64,000 nt of DNA from Kitasatospora sp052076145 (GTDB taxonomy: Bacteria > Actinomycetota > Actinomycetes > Streptomycetales > Streptomycetaceae). The notes beneath the pieces were generated by a model. That model did not search any database, was not told the DNA's origin, and saw only the letters and a program-made list of their open reading frames with translations. Below are positions 50,430 through 59,220 of the stretch, one piece after another; within the stretch, counting starts at the first letter, position 1; the number at the start of each line of letters is the position of its first letter. Location of the stretch: the NCBI RefSeq assembly GCF_052076145.1, contig NZ_CP197246.1:2604001-2668000 (forward strand), given 5' to 3'. The translations under genes were made by a program, and so were the position numbers.

Positions 50430-53149
50430 TCGTCCGGGAGTGACCCGTCCGGTTCGACGCCGTCGACGGACAGCTCGAACCAGACGACCTTGCCCATCCC
50501 CTCCGCGCGGGTGCCCCAGCGCAGCGCCAGCCGGCGGACGAGCTCCAGGCCCCGGCCGCCCTCGTCCGCCTCGGCGGCGTGGCGCTCGCGCGGAGGGTCG
50601 GGCAGCGGGTCGGAGATCTCCACCAGCAGGGTGTCACCGAGATTCAGGCGGACGCCGATCGGGGCGCTGGCGTAGCGGACCGAGTTGGTGACCAGCTCGC
50701 TGACCAGGAGTTCGGCGGTGTCGGTCAGCCGCTCGACCTCCCACTCGGCCAGCGTCCCGCGCACCAGGCGGCGAGCCCGGGAGACGGCCGTCGGCTCGGC
50801 GGGCAGCGTCCACCCGGCGGTGGGGATGCCCGATTGGCCCCGGCCGAGCCGGGCCAGCAGCAGCGCCACGTCGTCCGGCTCGCGGCCCTGCTCCATCGTC
50901 TCCAGCACCGCCTCACAGGCCTGCTGGATCGAGGCGTGCGGCTGCTCCAGCACCGTCAGCAGCCGCCCGAGCCCGACGTCGAGGTCCTTGTCCCGGGATT
51001 CGACCAGCCCGTCGGTGCACAGCGCCAGCAGACTGCCCTCCGGGATCTCCAGCTCGATCGACTCGAACGGCACCCCGCCGACGCCGAGCGGCGCGCCCGA
51101 GGGCAGGTCGAGGATCTGGCCGACACCGCCGGTCAGCGCGCTACCGATCCGGCTGGCCTCCTCGACCGGCTCCTTCGGGACGATCAGGACGGGCGGGATG
51201 TGGCCCGCCTTGGTCGCGATGAGCTTGCGCGTGGCGGGGTCGAAGACGACGTACACGCAGGTGGCGAGCAGCGCCTCGTCCGGGCCCTGGGCGAGGTCGT
51301 CGGCCAGCTCGTGGACGTGCCGCAGCAGGATCTCGGGCTCCAGGTCGAGCCCGGCCAGGGTGCGGACGGCGGTGCGCAGCCGCCCCATCGTCGCGGCGGC
51401 GCGCAGGCCGTGGCCCATCACGTCGCCGACCACCAGCGCGGTGCGGTCGCCGGGCAGCGGGATGACGTCGAACCAGTCGCCGCCGACCTCGGTGCCGCTG
51501 CTGCCGGGGACGTACCGGTAGGCGACCTCGACGCCGTGCGGCTGCGGGACCTGCTGGGGCAGCAGGGTGCGCTGGAGGGTGAGTGCGGCGGTGCGTTCGC
51601 GGGCGTAGAGCCGGGCGTTGTCGAGGGAGCTGCCCGCGCGGTCGGCGAGCTCGACGGTGAAGGCCAGGTCGTCGCGGTCGAAGCCCTCGCGGTAGCCGGA
51701 GCGGCTGACCACCAGCAGGCCGATCACGATGCCCCGGGCCCGCAGCGGCACGACCAGCCGGGAGTGCACGCCGAGCTCGTGGGCGGCCTGCACCTTCGGG
51801 TCGCCGGGGTAGGTGAGATCGCTGAGCTCGGCCGGGCCGGAGAGCAGCTCGGGCACGCCGGTGCGCAGCACCCGGCCGAAGGAGGAGTCCTCGGCGAAGG
51901 TGATCCGGGCGCCGCGCCGGAGCATCACCTCGACCTCGGCGCCGTCCTGCACGGAGGCGACGCCGAGCTGGAGCAGGGAGGTGCGGCGGTCGTGGCCGTG
52001 CCGGGGCAGGTCGTCGCCGTGGGCGACGGCCTGGAGCAGGATGACGGCGGCGAAGTCCGCGAGCCTGGGCACCACGGCCCCCGCCAGCTCCTGGGCGATC
52101 CGGGTCGCGTCGAGCAGGTCGCCGACCCTGGAGCCGAACTCGTTGAGCAGCGAGAGCCGCCGCCGGGCGTGCTCGACCTTGGCGATGGCGCGGTACCGGT
52201 CGGTGACGTCCATGACGGTGCCGGAGATGCCGAGCACCTTGCCGGCCCGGTCGGTCATCCGGCTGTACGAGATCGATCGGAAGCCGGAGCGGGCGGTGCT
52301 CGGGGAGGCGAGGGTGACGTCGATGACGGGCTCGCCGGTCGCCAGCACCTGGCGCTGGATGGCGGTGATCTCGTCGGCGGCGCGCTCGGGGAGGGTCTCG
52401 CCGGTGGTCCGGCCGACGTGGTCCTCGGCGGGCAGGCCGTTCATCTCGGCGAGGGTGCGGTTGACGGCGGTGTAGCGCAGCTCGGTGTCGAGGACGGCGA
52501 TGCCGAGCGGGGACTGCTCGAAGAGCGCGTCCCGGACGGCGAGGTCGCGCTCGACGGCCTGGAGGGTGGCGGCCTCGGCGAGGGCGACCTGGAGGAAGGG
52601 GGTGCCGTCACCGTCGACCAGCATCGAGATCCGGGCCTCGACGGCGACCAGCGGGCCCTCACGGTGGTGCAGCTCGGTGAGGCCGTGCCAGCTGCCGTTG
52701 CGCAGGGTGTCCTGGATGGCGGTGCGGATCTGCCCGACCAGCGTCTCGCTGCCGATCAGCTCGTCGATCCGGCGGCCGACCAGCAGCTCGCTCGGCCAGC
52801 CGAGCAGCTGCTCGGCGGCCGGGCTCCAGAGCACCACCCGCCCGGCGGTGTCGAGGATGCCGATGGCGACCTTGACGACGTCGAGCAGGCTGCCCTGGGT
52901 GTGCTCGCCGAAGCGCTGGGCGTGCGGGGCGCTGCTGCCGGGGAAGGGCGCCGCCGGGCGGCCCCGGACGGTCGGCGCGGAGTACGCCGCCGCCTCGGCC
53001 GTGGGCGGCGTGAGGGGGGCCTCCTTGCGGCGGCGGAGCATCGGCTGCGGGGAGCTGCGGGCGCCCTGGACCGCATCGGGCGCGGGCGTGCGACGCCGCA
53101 GGCGGGCGCGGGCGGGGGCGCCGCCCTTGTTGCTACCCGTACTCGACAC
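50417..53149 (-). CDS. Second PAS/GAF/SpoIIE phosphatase with anti-sigma-type kinase domain
   Basis: A protein of 910 residues from GTG 53149, with GGAGG about 13 nt upstream. It has an Arg/Ala/Pro-rich tail (1-80), two PAS domains (about 85-320, RVVLWSPAAEQLLGWPSE and AVLDTELRYTAVNRTLAEMN), a GAF domain (about 335-520), a SpoIIE phosphatase (about 540-740, EVGGDWFDVIPLPG, VVGDVMGHGLRAA) and an RsbW-like HATPase_c (about 760-900, LVSELVTNSVRYA, DEGGRGLELVRRLALRWG). It is a paralogue of the protein at 44229 with the same architecture. Its signals and target sigma factor are unknown. Confidence 0.9.
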   Translation of the reverse strand: MSSTGSNKGGAPARARLRRRTPAPDAVQGARSSPQPMLRRRKEAPLTPPTAEAAAYSAPTVRGRPAAPFPGSSAPHAQRFGEHTQGSLLDVVKVAIGILDTAGRVVLWSPAAEQLLGWPSELLVGRRIDELIGSETLVGQIRTAIQDTLRNGSWHGLTELHHREGPLVAVEARISMLVDGDGTPFLQVALAEAATLQAVERDLAVRDALFEQSPLGIAVLDTELRYTAVNRTLAEMNGLPAEDHVGRTTGETLPERAADEITAIQRQVLATGEPVIDVTLASPSTARSGFRSISYSRMTDRAGKVLGISGTVMDVTDRYRAIAKVEHARRRLSLLNEFGSRVGDLLDATRIAQELAGAVVPRLADFAAVILLQAVAHGDDLPRHGHDRRTSLLQLGVASVQDGAEVEVMLRRGARITFAEDSSFGRVLRTGVPELLSGPAELSDLTYPGDPKVQAAHELGVHSRLVVPLRARGIVIGLLVVSRSGYREGFDRDDLAFTVELADRAGSSLDNARLYARERTAALTLQRTLLPQQVPQPHGVEVAYRYVPGSSGTEVGGDWFDVIPLPGDRTALVVGDVMGHGLRAAATMGRLRTAVRTLAGLDLEPEILLRHVHELADDLAQGPDEALLATCVYVVFDPATRKLIATKAGHIPPVLIVPKEPVEEASRIGSALTGGVGQILDLPSGAPLGVGGVPFESIELEIPEGSLLALCTDGLVESRDKDLDVGLGRLLTVLEQPHASIQQACEAVLETMEQGREPDDVALLLARLGRGQSGIPTAGWTLPAEPTAVSRARRLVRGTLAEWEVERLTDTAELLVSELVTNSVRYASAPIGVRLNLGDTLLVEISDPLPDPPRERHAAEADEGGRGLELVRRLALRWGTRAEGMGKVVWFELSVDGVEPDGSLPDDHLV

Positions 53150-53396
53150 CTACGGGGCCTCCGGCTCTCGGGCTGCGAGCCCCGGCGGAGGTGCCGGGGC
53201 CCGGGGCGCTCCACACCCTCGCTGCGACGGCCGGGCCCCGCCTCACCAATGGTGACGAACGCTGTCGAACAGTGACATACCCCGTGGAATGACTGGATAT
53301 CCCGGCATTCTGGGTCATCTTTTCCGATTGACCTACCTGGAGTAGCCCCCCGCCGTACGCAGCGCCGCTCAGCCCGCAGCTCAGCCTGCCGGGAGC

Positions 53397-53882
53397 TCAG
53401 CCCGCCAGGAGCTCGGCAACGTACGGGAGCACCTCGCGGTCATGGGCGAGCCAGTCGACCTCGGTGAGTTCGTCCAGACCGAGCCAGCGGACCTCCGAGT
53501 GGTCCTGGAGCGGCTGCGGCTCACCCTCGACCAGCTCGGCCGCCCAGATCCGCAGCTCCAGCCCCGGGCGGACGACCCACGCCCCGGGCAGCCGGCTCAG
53601 CGCCCGCGCCCTGACCCCCAGCTCCTCGTGCAGCTCGCGCTCCAGCGCCTGCTCCTGCGTCTCCCCCGGCTCGGCCTTCCCGCCGGGGAACTCCCAGTAC
53701 CCCGCGACCTCCGGCGGCGCACTGCGGCGGGCGGCCAGCACCCGGCCGTGGTGGACGAGGGCGCCGCCGACGACGATCCGGTTCTCCGTCGCGTCCGCAG
53801 TCGGGCCGGTGGCGTCTACCGGCTTCATCGGCTTCATCGGGTTCATCGGGTTCATCGGGTTCATCGGGTTCATCGCGCTCAT
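53397..53882 (-). CDS. NUDIX hydrolase, MutT-like
   Basis: 161 residues if translation starts at ATG 53882. The Nudix box (GGKAEPGETQEQALERELHE, followed by ELGV) contains the REXXEE-type metal-binding residues. The preceding GYWEFPGGK and following RIWAAELVEGE fit MutT-type enzymes, which hydrolyse 8-oxo-dGTP and protect DNA from oxidised nucleotides. The first 21 codons are a 9-bp tandem repeat with an ATG in every unit, so up to seven in-frame starts are available. The true start may be any of these or a later codon just before IVVGGALVHHG. Confidence 0.85.
   Translation of the reverse strand: MSAMNPMNPMNPMNPMKPMKPVDATGPTADATENRIVVGGALVHHGRVLAARRSAPPEVAGYWEFPGGKAEPGETQEQALERELHEELGVRARALSRLPGAWVVRPGLELRIWAAELVEGEPQPLQDHSEVRWLGLDELTEVDWLAHDREVLPYVAELLAG
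53820..53882 (-). repeat. 9-bp tandem repeat at the start of the NUDIX gene
   Basis: Read on the minus strand: ATGAGCGCG, then ATGAACCCG four times, then ATGAAGCCG twice. That makes seven 9-bp units, each starting with an in-frame ATG (Met-Asn/Lys/Ser-Pro/Ala). Changes in copy number would alter the N-terminus without shifting the frame. Confidence 0.9.
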
Positions 53883-53904
53883 GGTGGACGACCCTATGCG
53901 GCCG

Positions 53905-54060
53905 CTAGCCGTCCTCGGGCTCGACCCAGTAGAGCTGCTTGTGGCCGCGTGCCTCGTACTCGGCCGCGAGGGCCTCCGCCGCCGCGCGGGTCAGGCCCTT
54001 CGCGAGCAGGTAGCGGTTGCCGTTGTCGTCCTGCCGCATCACCCGGTACGTGGTGGTCAT
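53905..54060 (-). CDS. 51-residue SPOR-domain-like small protein
   Basis: ATG 54060 to TAG 53905 encodes 51 residues beginning TTTYRVMRQDDNGNRYLLAK and ending HKQLYWVEPEDG, with AAGG just upstream. The pattern of a short strand, LAKGLTRAAAEALAAEYEARGHK helix and strand resembles half of a SPOR fold; small proteins of this type recur in Streptomyces genomes under that name. No signal peptide is present. It lies 22 nt upstream of the NUDIX gene in the same direction and may be cotranscribed. Peptidoglycan binding is unproven. Confidence 0.7.
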   Translation of the reverse strand: MTTTYRVMRQDDNGNRYLLAKGLTRAAAEALAAEYEARGHKQLYWVEPEDG

Positions 54061-54303
54061 GCCTTGACCGTAGCCGCCGGGGCGGTGGGCCCGGCCCGGT
54101 GGGGGGCGGACCGGGCCTCCGGCGCGGGTCAGACAGTACGACCGGGTTGCTACCGACGGGTACGCAACCTGTTAACGGGAGGTAAGGGCAGAGCGCCCGG
54201 CCCGTCCATGGCGTCTCGAAGTATGAGAACTGACGTATCGCCATTCGGGACAACCGGCAAATCCCCTCCCTGTCGGGCTGGTTCGGCGGCCACAATCGGT
54301 CCC

Positions 54304-54888
54304 ATGGGAAAGACTTACAAGTGCATTGAAGGACGTCTGCGGAAGTTCATCGAGAGCCAGCCCGTCTTCTTCACGGCCACCGCGCCGCTGACGGAGGACG
54401 GCCACGTCAACGTGTCCCCCAAGGGCCGTTCGGGCACGCTGGTCGTGCTGGACGAACTCACCCTGGCGTACCTGGACTTCGGCGGCAGCACCGCCGAGAC
54501 CATCGCGCACCTGCGGGAGAACGGGCGGATCACCCTGATGTGGTGCGCGTTCACCGGGCCGCCGACGGTGGTGCGGGTGCACGGCCGGGGCGAGCCGGTC
54601 TTCCGGGACGACCCTCGGTTCGACGGTCTGATGCGGCACTTCGACCCGTCGGTGGACGGCTCCGGGCTGCGGGCCGTGGTGCTCGTGCGGGCCGAGCGGG
54701 TCAGCGACTCCTGCGGGTTCGCCGTCCCGATCATGGACTACCGCGAGGACCGCGACATGCACGCGGAGTACTTCGACCGCAAGGGTGAGGAGAACTTCTC
54801 GACCTACTGCGAGGGCAAGGAGTACGTGGGCACCAGCATCGACGGGCTGCCCGCACTGCCACTGCCGGTGCCGCCCCGGGCCAACTGA
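54304..54888 (+). CDS. Pyridoxamine 5'-phosphate oxidase-fold protein
   Basis: A protein of 194 residues from ATG 54304. The split-barrel flavin-binding fold is indicated by IESQPVFFTATAPL, HVNVSPKGRSGTLVVLDE, LAYLDFGGSTAETIAHL and ENGRITLMWCAFTGPPTVVRVHGRG. The family includes F420- or FMN-dependent oxidoreductases and haem-utilisation proteins. The substrate is not predictable. No strong ribosome-binding site precedes the ATG. It is monocistronic by spacing. Confidence 0.85.
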   Translation: MGKTYKCIEGRLRKFIESQPVFFTATAPLTEDGHVNVSPKGRSGTLVVLDELTLAYLDFGGSTAETIAHLRENGRITLMWCAFTGPPTVVRVHGRGEPVFRDDPRFDGLMRHFDPSVDGSGLRAVVLVRAERVSDSCGFAVPIMDYREDRDMHAEYFDRKGEENFSTYCEGKEYVGTSIDGLPALPLPVPPRAN

Positions 54889-55049
54889 CCCCGGGCAGCG
54901 AACTCGGTCTGCCGGAAGGTCAGTTCAGGGCGAACCAGCGAACAACGACCGTACGCCGCCGTGTCTTCGGGCGAACAGCTCCCGTACGCGCGACCCGTAT
55001 GCGCGGCCCGTACGGTGGCAGTCCGACCCCGAGTGAACGGAACCCCGCG

Positions 55050-55736
55050 ATGGCAGCCGCCCGCCCGTACGTCCTGCTGAGCGCCGCCATGTCGGTCGAC
55101 GGATACCTCGACGACGCGTCGGCGGAGCGGCTGCTGCTCTCCAACCCGGAGGACTTCGACCGGGTCGACGAGGTGCGGGCCTCCTGCGACGCGCTGCTGG
55201 TCGGCGGCAACACCCTGCGGGTCGACAACCCCCGGCTGCTGGTCAACTCCCCCGGGCGGCGGGCCGCCAGGGTCGCGGAGGGAGAGCCGGAGTACCCGCT
55301 GAAGGTCACCCTGAGCGGGAGCGGCGAGCTCGACCCGGGGCTGAACTTCTGGCACACCGGCGGGGCGAAGGTGGTCTACACGACGGCCGCCGCCGCACCC
55401 TCGCTGCGCACGCGGCTCGGCGCGACGGCCGAGGTGGTGGCCACCGGGCAGCGGGTGGAGCTGGGCGCGGTGCTGGACGACCTGGGCCGGCGCGGCATCG
55501 GGCGGCTGATGGTGGAGGGCGGGAGCGGCGTGCACACCCAGTTCCTCGCCGAGAGCCTGGCCGACGAACTCCAGCTGGCCGTCGCACCGCTGCTGGTCGG
55601 GCAGCCGACGGCCCCGAGGTTCGTCGGCCCGGCGGCCTTCCCCGGCGGTCCGGGGCGGCGGATGCGGCTGCTGGGGGCACGTACTGTGGGAGACGTCGTC
55701 CTGCTCCGGTACGCCCCCAAGGAGTCCGCCTCGTGA
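55050..55736 (+). CDS. RibD C-terminal-type pyrimidine reductase
   Basis: A protein of 228 residues from ATG 55050; an earlier in-frame ATG at 54999 is less likely. The RibD_C/dihydrofolate-reductase-like fold is shown by PYVLLSAAMSVDGYLDD, DALLVGGNTLRVDNPRLLV, a C-terminal GRLMVEGGSGVHTQFL and PLLVGQPTAPRFVGP. It should be an NADPH-dependent reductase of a ribosylamino-pyrimidine in riboflavin or a related pathway. Its stop overlaps the start of the deaminase gene by 4 nt, so the two halves of RibD are encoded separately and in reverse order here. Confidence 0.85.
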   Translation: MAAARPYVLLSAAMSVDGYLDDASAERLLLSNPEDFDRVDEVRASCDALLVGGNTLRVDNPRLLVNSPGRRAARVAEGEPEYPLKVTLSGSGELDPGLNFWHTGGAKVVYTTAAAAPSLRTRLGATAEVVATGQRVELGAVLDDLGRRGIGRLMVEGGSGVHTQFLAESLADELQLAVAPLLVGQPTAPRFVGPAAFPGGPGRRMRLLGARTVGDVVLLRYAPKESAS

Positions 55737-56179
55737 GCTCAGACCTGCAGTGGCTGGCCCGCGCCGTCGAGCTGTCCCGGCTCTGCCCGCCGTCCGCGAC
55801 GGCGTTCTCGGTCGGCGCGGTGATCGTCGGCGCCGACGGCACCGTGCTCAGCGAGGGGTACAGCCGGGAGCTCGACGCGGTGGGCCACGCCGAGGAGACC
55901 GCGCTCGGCAAGCTGCCGACCGGCGACCCACGGCTGCGCACCGCGACGGTCTACAGCTCGCTGGAGCCGTGCGGGCAGCGGGCCTCCCGGCCACGCACCT
56001 GCGCCGAGCTGATCGTCGCGGCCGGCGTGCCCCGGGTCGTGGTCGGCTGGCGGGAGCCGGAGCTCTTCGTCGCCGCCTGCCAGGGGACAGCGCTGCTGAC
56101 GGCCGCCGGGGTCGAGGTGGTCGAGCTGGCCGAGCTGGCCGAGGCCGCGCGGGCCGTCAATGCGCATCTTCTGGGGTAG
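55733..56179 (+). CDS. RibD N-terminal-type zinc deaminase
   Basis: A protein of 148 residues from GTG 55733, overlapping the reductase stop (GTGA). It is a cytidine-deaminase fold with GHAEE (zinc ligand His52, proton-shuttling Glu54) and the PC...C pair (Cys80, Cys90; LEPCGQRASRPRTC). It would deaminate diaminohydroxy-phosphoribosylamino-pyrimidine if it acts with the neighbouring reductase. Because a full riboflavin operon is not in the window, this pair may be an accessory or specialised version. Confidence 0.85.
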   Translation: MSSDLQWLARAVELSRLCPPSATAFSVGAVIVGADGTVLSEGYSRELDAVGHAEETALGKLPTGDPRLRTATVYSSLEPCGQRASRPRTCAELIVAAGVPRVVVGWREPELFVAACQGTALLTAAGVEVVELAELAEAARAVNAHLLG

Positions 56180-56188
56180 TTCTCCCCC

Positions 56189-56223
56189 ATCGTTTTGTAT
56201 GGTGGAGGAACAAACTAAACGAT
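56189..56223 (+). promoter_or_regulatory. Inverted repeat before the HAD phosphatase
   Basis: ATCGTTT (56189-56195) and AAACGAT (56217-56223) form a 7-bp inverted repeat, with inner TTGT/ACAA-type matches, just after the deaminase stop and just before the Shine-Dalgarno GAGGAG (56227-56232). It is A/T-rich compared with its flanks and could be a repressor site. Confidence 0.4.
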
Positions 56224-56237
56224 CCCGAGGAGCCAGC

Positions 56238-56924
56238 ATGCCCGAGACCGTCCCCCCGGCCGTCCCCCGGACCATCAGCCTCCGGCCCCGTGCTCTCCTG
56301 CTCGACATGGACGGCACGCTCGTCAACTCCGACGCGGTCGTCGAACGCTGCTGGCGCCGCTGGGCCGAGCGGCAAGGGCTCGACCCTGACGCCACGATGC
56401 GCGTCGTGCACGGCCGCCAGGGCCACCTCAGCATGGCCATCCTGCTGCCCGACCGCCCGATGGAGCAGAACCTCGCCGAGAACCGGCTGATGCTCGCCGA
56501 GGAGACCGCCGACACCGAGGGCGTCGTGCCGATCCCCGGCGCCGCCGCCTTCCTGGCCGCCCTCGTGGGCCACCCGCACGCCCTGGTCACCTCGGCCGAC
56601 GCCGCCCTCGCCCGCACCCGGATGGCCGCCGCCGGGCTCCCGATGCCGCCCGTCACCGTGACCGCCGAGTCGGTCAGCGCGAGCAAGCCCGACCCGGAGG
56701 GCTTCCTCAAGGGCGCCGCCGAGCTGGGCTTCGCCCCCGCCGACTGCCTGGCCTTCGAGGACTCCGAGGCCGGCATCGCCGCCGCGCTCGCCGCCGGGAT
56801 GCCGGTCGTCGGGGTCGGCCCGCGCGCCGCCGCCCACCACCCGACGGCGCACGTCGACACCCTCGACCAGGTCCGGATCACCCCGGGGCCCGACGGCACG
56901 GTCACGGTCACCCTGCGACCGTGA
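56238..56924 (+). CDS. HAD-superfamily sugar-phosphatase-like protein
   Basis: A protein of 228 residues from ATG 56238, with GAGGAG 5 nt upstream. HAD motif I is LLLDMDGTLVNSD (nucleophile Asp and the +2 Asp), motif II ALVTSAD, motif III lysine SKPDPEGFL and motif IV FEDSEAGIAAAL. Family members dephosphorylate small sugar phosphates such as glycerol, hexitol or pseudouridine phosphates. It is downstream of the RibD-like pair in the same direction (58 nt gap), so a phosphatase role in that pathway is possible but unproven. Confidence 0.85.
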   Translation: MPETVPPAVPRTISLRPRALLLDMDGTLVNSDAVVERCWRRWAERQGLDPDATMRVVHGRQGHLSMAILLPDRPMEQNLAENRLMLAEETADTEGVVPIPGAAAFLAALVGHPHALVTSADAALARTRMAAAGLPMPPVTVTAESVSASKPDPEGFLKGAAELGFAPADCLAFEDSEAGIAAALAAGMPVVGVGPRAAAHHPTAHVDTLDQVRITPGPDGTVTVTLRP

Positions 56925-56960
56925 CCGCACGTCTCCTGCCGGGCCCTCTCAGCGGGCCTC

Positions 56961-59012
56961 TCAGTGCGTTGCGATCGCTGGGTCGCTCGTGCTCGCGCGG
57001 CCCGTCTCGGCGTGGCCGGCCAGCCGGCGCAGGAAGTCGCCGTCCCGGTCCGAGACGACCGACAGGTCGTACCAGCCGTGGCTGTTCCCGGTCGGCGCCA
57101 GGTGCACGACCCGCCCGCCGGGCCGGAGCTGGTACGGCACGGGCGGCTTCGCGCCGTACGCGTCCCGGACGGTCAGGCGGACCGGCTCGGTGCCCTCGTT
57201 GGTGAGCGTCAGCCGGAGCTGCCCGCTCTCCGGGTCCTGACGCGTCACCACCTCGGGGCCGCGCGCCCGCCCCTTGAACTGCCGGTGGAAGCCGTTCGGG
57301 CCGTAGACCGTGAAGTCGTACGCGCCGCTGACGCTCCAGCTGTCCGACAGCTGCTGCCCGGCGCCGACGGTGTAGCTCCACGGGCCGTCCGGGTTGGTCG
57401 CCGAGGTCACGTAGAAGCTCGCACCGGCCGCGCCGTGGCTGGCGAAGTCGGTCCGCAGCCGGCCGTCCGCGCCGAGGTGGCCGTCGACCAGCAGGTCGTA
57501 CGGCAGCGGGCGGGCCCGGCGCAGTCCGGGCTCCTGCTTGGGCAGCGCCGGGTTGGCCGGGGGCGTCGGGACGTAGTCGGCGTGCCGGTCGCGGTCCGGC
57601 GGGAGGTAGCCACGGGTGTCCGGCAGCGCCGGGACGGTGGCGTCCGTGCGTCCGAAGTCGAAGGCCGCCGTCAGGTCACCGCACACCGCGCGGCGCCACG
57701 GCGAGATGTTCGGCTCGTGCACGCCGAAGCGCCGCTCGATCAGCTGGATGATCGAGGTGTGGTCGAAGGTCTGGGAGCAGACGTACCCGCCCTTGCTCCA
57801 CGGCGAGACGACGAAGGTCGGCACCCGCTGCCCGAGGCCGTACGGACCCGCGACGTTCCGGTCCGTGGGCGACTTCGGCCGGTAGATCTCCAGGGTGGAG
57901 TCGGCCGTGGTCTGCCCCTGCGCCCGCGAGGCCGGCGGGTACGGCGGCACGACGTGGTCGAAGAAGCCGTCGTTCTCGTCGTACGTGATGACCAGCGCCG
58001 TCTTCGCCCACACCTCGGGGTCGGCGGTCAGCGCGTCCAGCACCTGCGCGATGTACCAGGCGCCGTAGTTGACGGGCCAGTTGGGGTGCTCGGTGAACGC
58101 CTCGGGGGCGACGATCCAGGAGACCTGCGGCAGCTTGCCCGCCTTGACGTCCGCCTTCAGGATGTCGAAGTACCCCTCCCCGGCCTTCGCGTCCGTACCC
58201 GTCCGGGCCTTGTCGTAGAGCGGGTCGCCCGGCTTGGCGTTGCGGTAGTTGTCGAAGTACAGCAGCGAGTTGTCGCCGTAGTTGCCCCGGTAGGCGTCGC
58301 CGATCCAGCCCCAGCCGCCCGCGGCGTCCAGGCCGTCGCCCACGTCCTGGTAGATCTTCCAGCTCACCCCGGCCTGCTCCAGCCGCTCGGGGTAGGTCGT
58401 CCAGGAGTACCCGGCCTCGGCGTTGGTGATGACCGGGCCGCCGCCGGTGCCGTCGTTCCCGGTCCAGCCGGTCCACATGTAGTACCGGTTCGGGTCGGTG
58501 GGACCGACCAGCGAGCAGTGGTACGCGTCGCAGATCGTGAACGCGTCGGCCAGCGCGTAGTGGAACGGAATGTCCTCACGCGTCAGGTACGCCATCGTGG
58601 TCGCGGTCTTGGCCGGTACCCACTTGTCGTACTTGCCCTGGTTCCAGGCCTTGTGGCCGCCGTTCCAGTCGTGGTTGAGGTCCTCCAGGAACTGCATCCC
58701 GAGGTTGTCCGCCTGCGGCCGGAACGGCAGCACGTCCTTCGTACCGTCCGACTGGTACCAGACCGACTTCCCACTCGGCAGCACCACCGGCCGCGGGTCA
58801 CCGAACCCACGGACACCGCGCAGCGCCCCGAAGTAGTGGTCGAAGGAACGGTTCTCCTGCATCAGGACGACGATGTGCTCCACGTCCTGCAGGCTCCCGG
58901 TACGGCGGTTCGCCGGGATCTCGGCAGCACGGGCGATGCTGGTGGACAGCAGCGAGGCGGCGGCCGTGCCGCCCGCCAGCTGCATGAACCTTCGACGGTT
59001 GAGATCGGTCAT
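56961..59012 (-). CDS. Tat-exported phosphocholine-type phospholipase C
   Basis: A protein of 683 residues from ATG 59012, with AGGAGAG 10 nt upstream. The N-terminus NRRRFMQLAGGTAAASLL is a Tat signal, so it is exported folded. The catalytic domain begins HIVVLMQENRSFDHYFG, with the metal-binding Glu-Asn typical of the phosphoesterase family, and continues through DAYHCSLVGPTDPNR and VITYDENDGFFDHVVPP. The C-terminus holds two phospholipase-C repeat domains (about 490-683; GASFYVTSATNPDGPWSYTV, VRLTVRDAYGAKPP). It would release phosphate-bearing head groups from phospholipids outside the cell, as in phosphate scavenging. Confidence 0.92.
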   Translation of the reverse strand: MTDLNRRRFMQLAGGTAAASLLSTSIARAAEIPANRRTGSLQDVEHIVVLMQENRSFDHYFGALRGVRGFGDPRPVVLPSGKSVWYQSDGTKDVLPFRPQADNLGMQFLEDLNHDWNGGHKAWNQGKYDKWVPAKTATTMAYLTREDIPFHYALADAFTICDAYHCSLVGPTDPNRYYMWTGWTGNDGTGGGPVITNAEAGYSWTTYPERLEQAGVSWKIYQDVGDGLDAAGGWGWIGDAYRGNYGDNSLLYFDNYRNAKPGDPLYDKARTGTDAKAGEGYFDILKADVKAGKLPQVSWIVAPEAFTEHPNWPVNYGAWYIAQVLDALTADPEVWAKTALVITYDENDGFFDHVVPPYPPASRAQGQTTADSTLEIYRPKSPTDRNVAGPYGLGQRVPTFVVSPWSKGGYVCSQTFDHTSIIQLIERRFGVHEPNISPWRRAVCGDLTAAFDFGRTDATVPALPDTRGYLPPDRDRHADYVPTPPANPALPKQEPGLRRARPLPYDLLVDGHLGADGRLRTDFASHGAAGASFYVTSATNPDGPWSYTVGAGQQLSDSWSVSGAYDFTVYGPNGFHRQFKGRARGPEVVTRQDPESGQLRLTLTNEGTEPVRLTVRDAYGAKPPVPYQLRPGGRVVHLAPTGNSHGWYDLSVVSDRDGDFLRRLAGHAETGRASTSDPAIATH

Positions 59013-59220
59013 GAGGGTACGTCTCTCCTGCTCATCCGGTACGCGGCGACTGCCGGGCCAGTGTCGCCACGCCCGCGCGAACGACCCGCGCCCCCAGGTG
59101 AGCCGGGCGGCGAACCCTCCGTGAACCGGGAACGTCGATGACCGTCCGTCAGTGACGACGGCCCGCCCGCGACCGGATCGCGGGCGCGTCACGAGGCGTG
59201 GATCACGCTCCTCACGCCGA

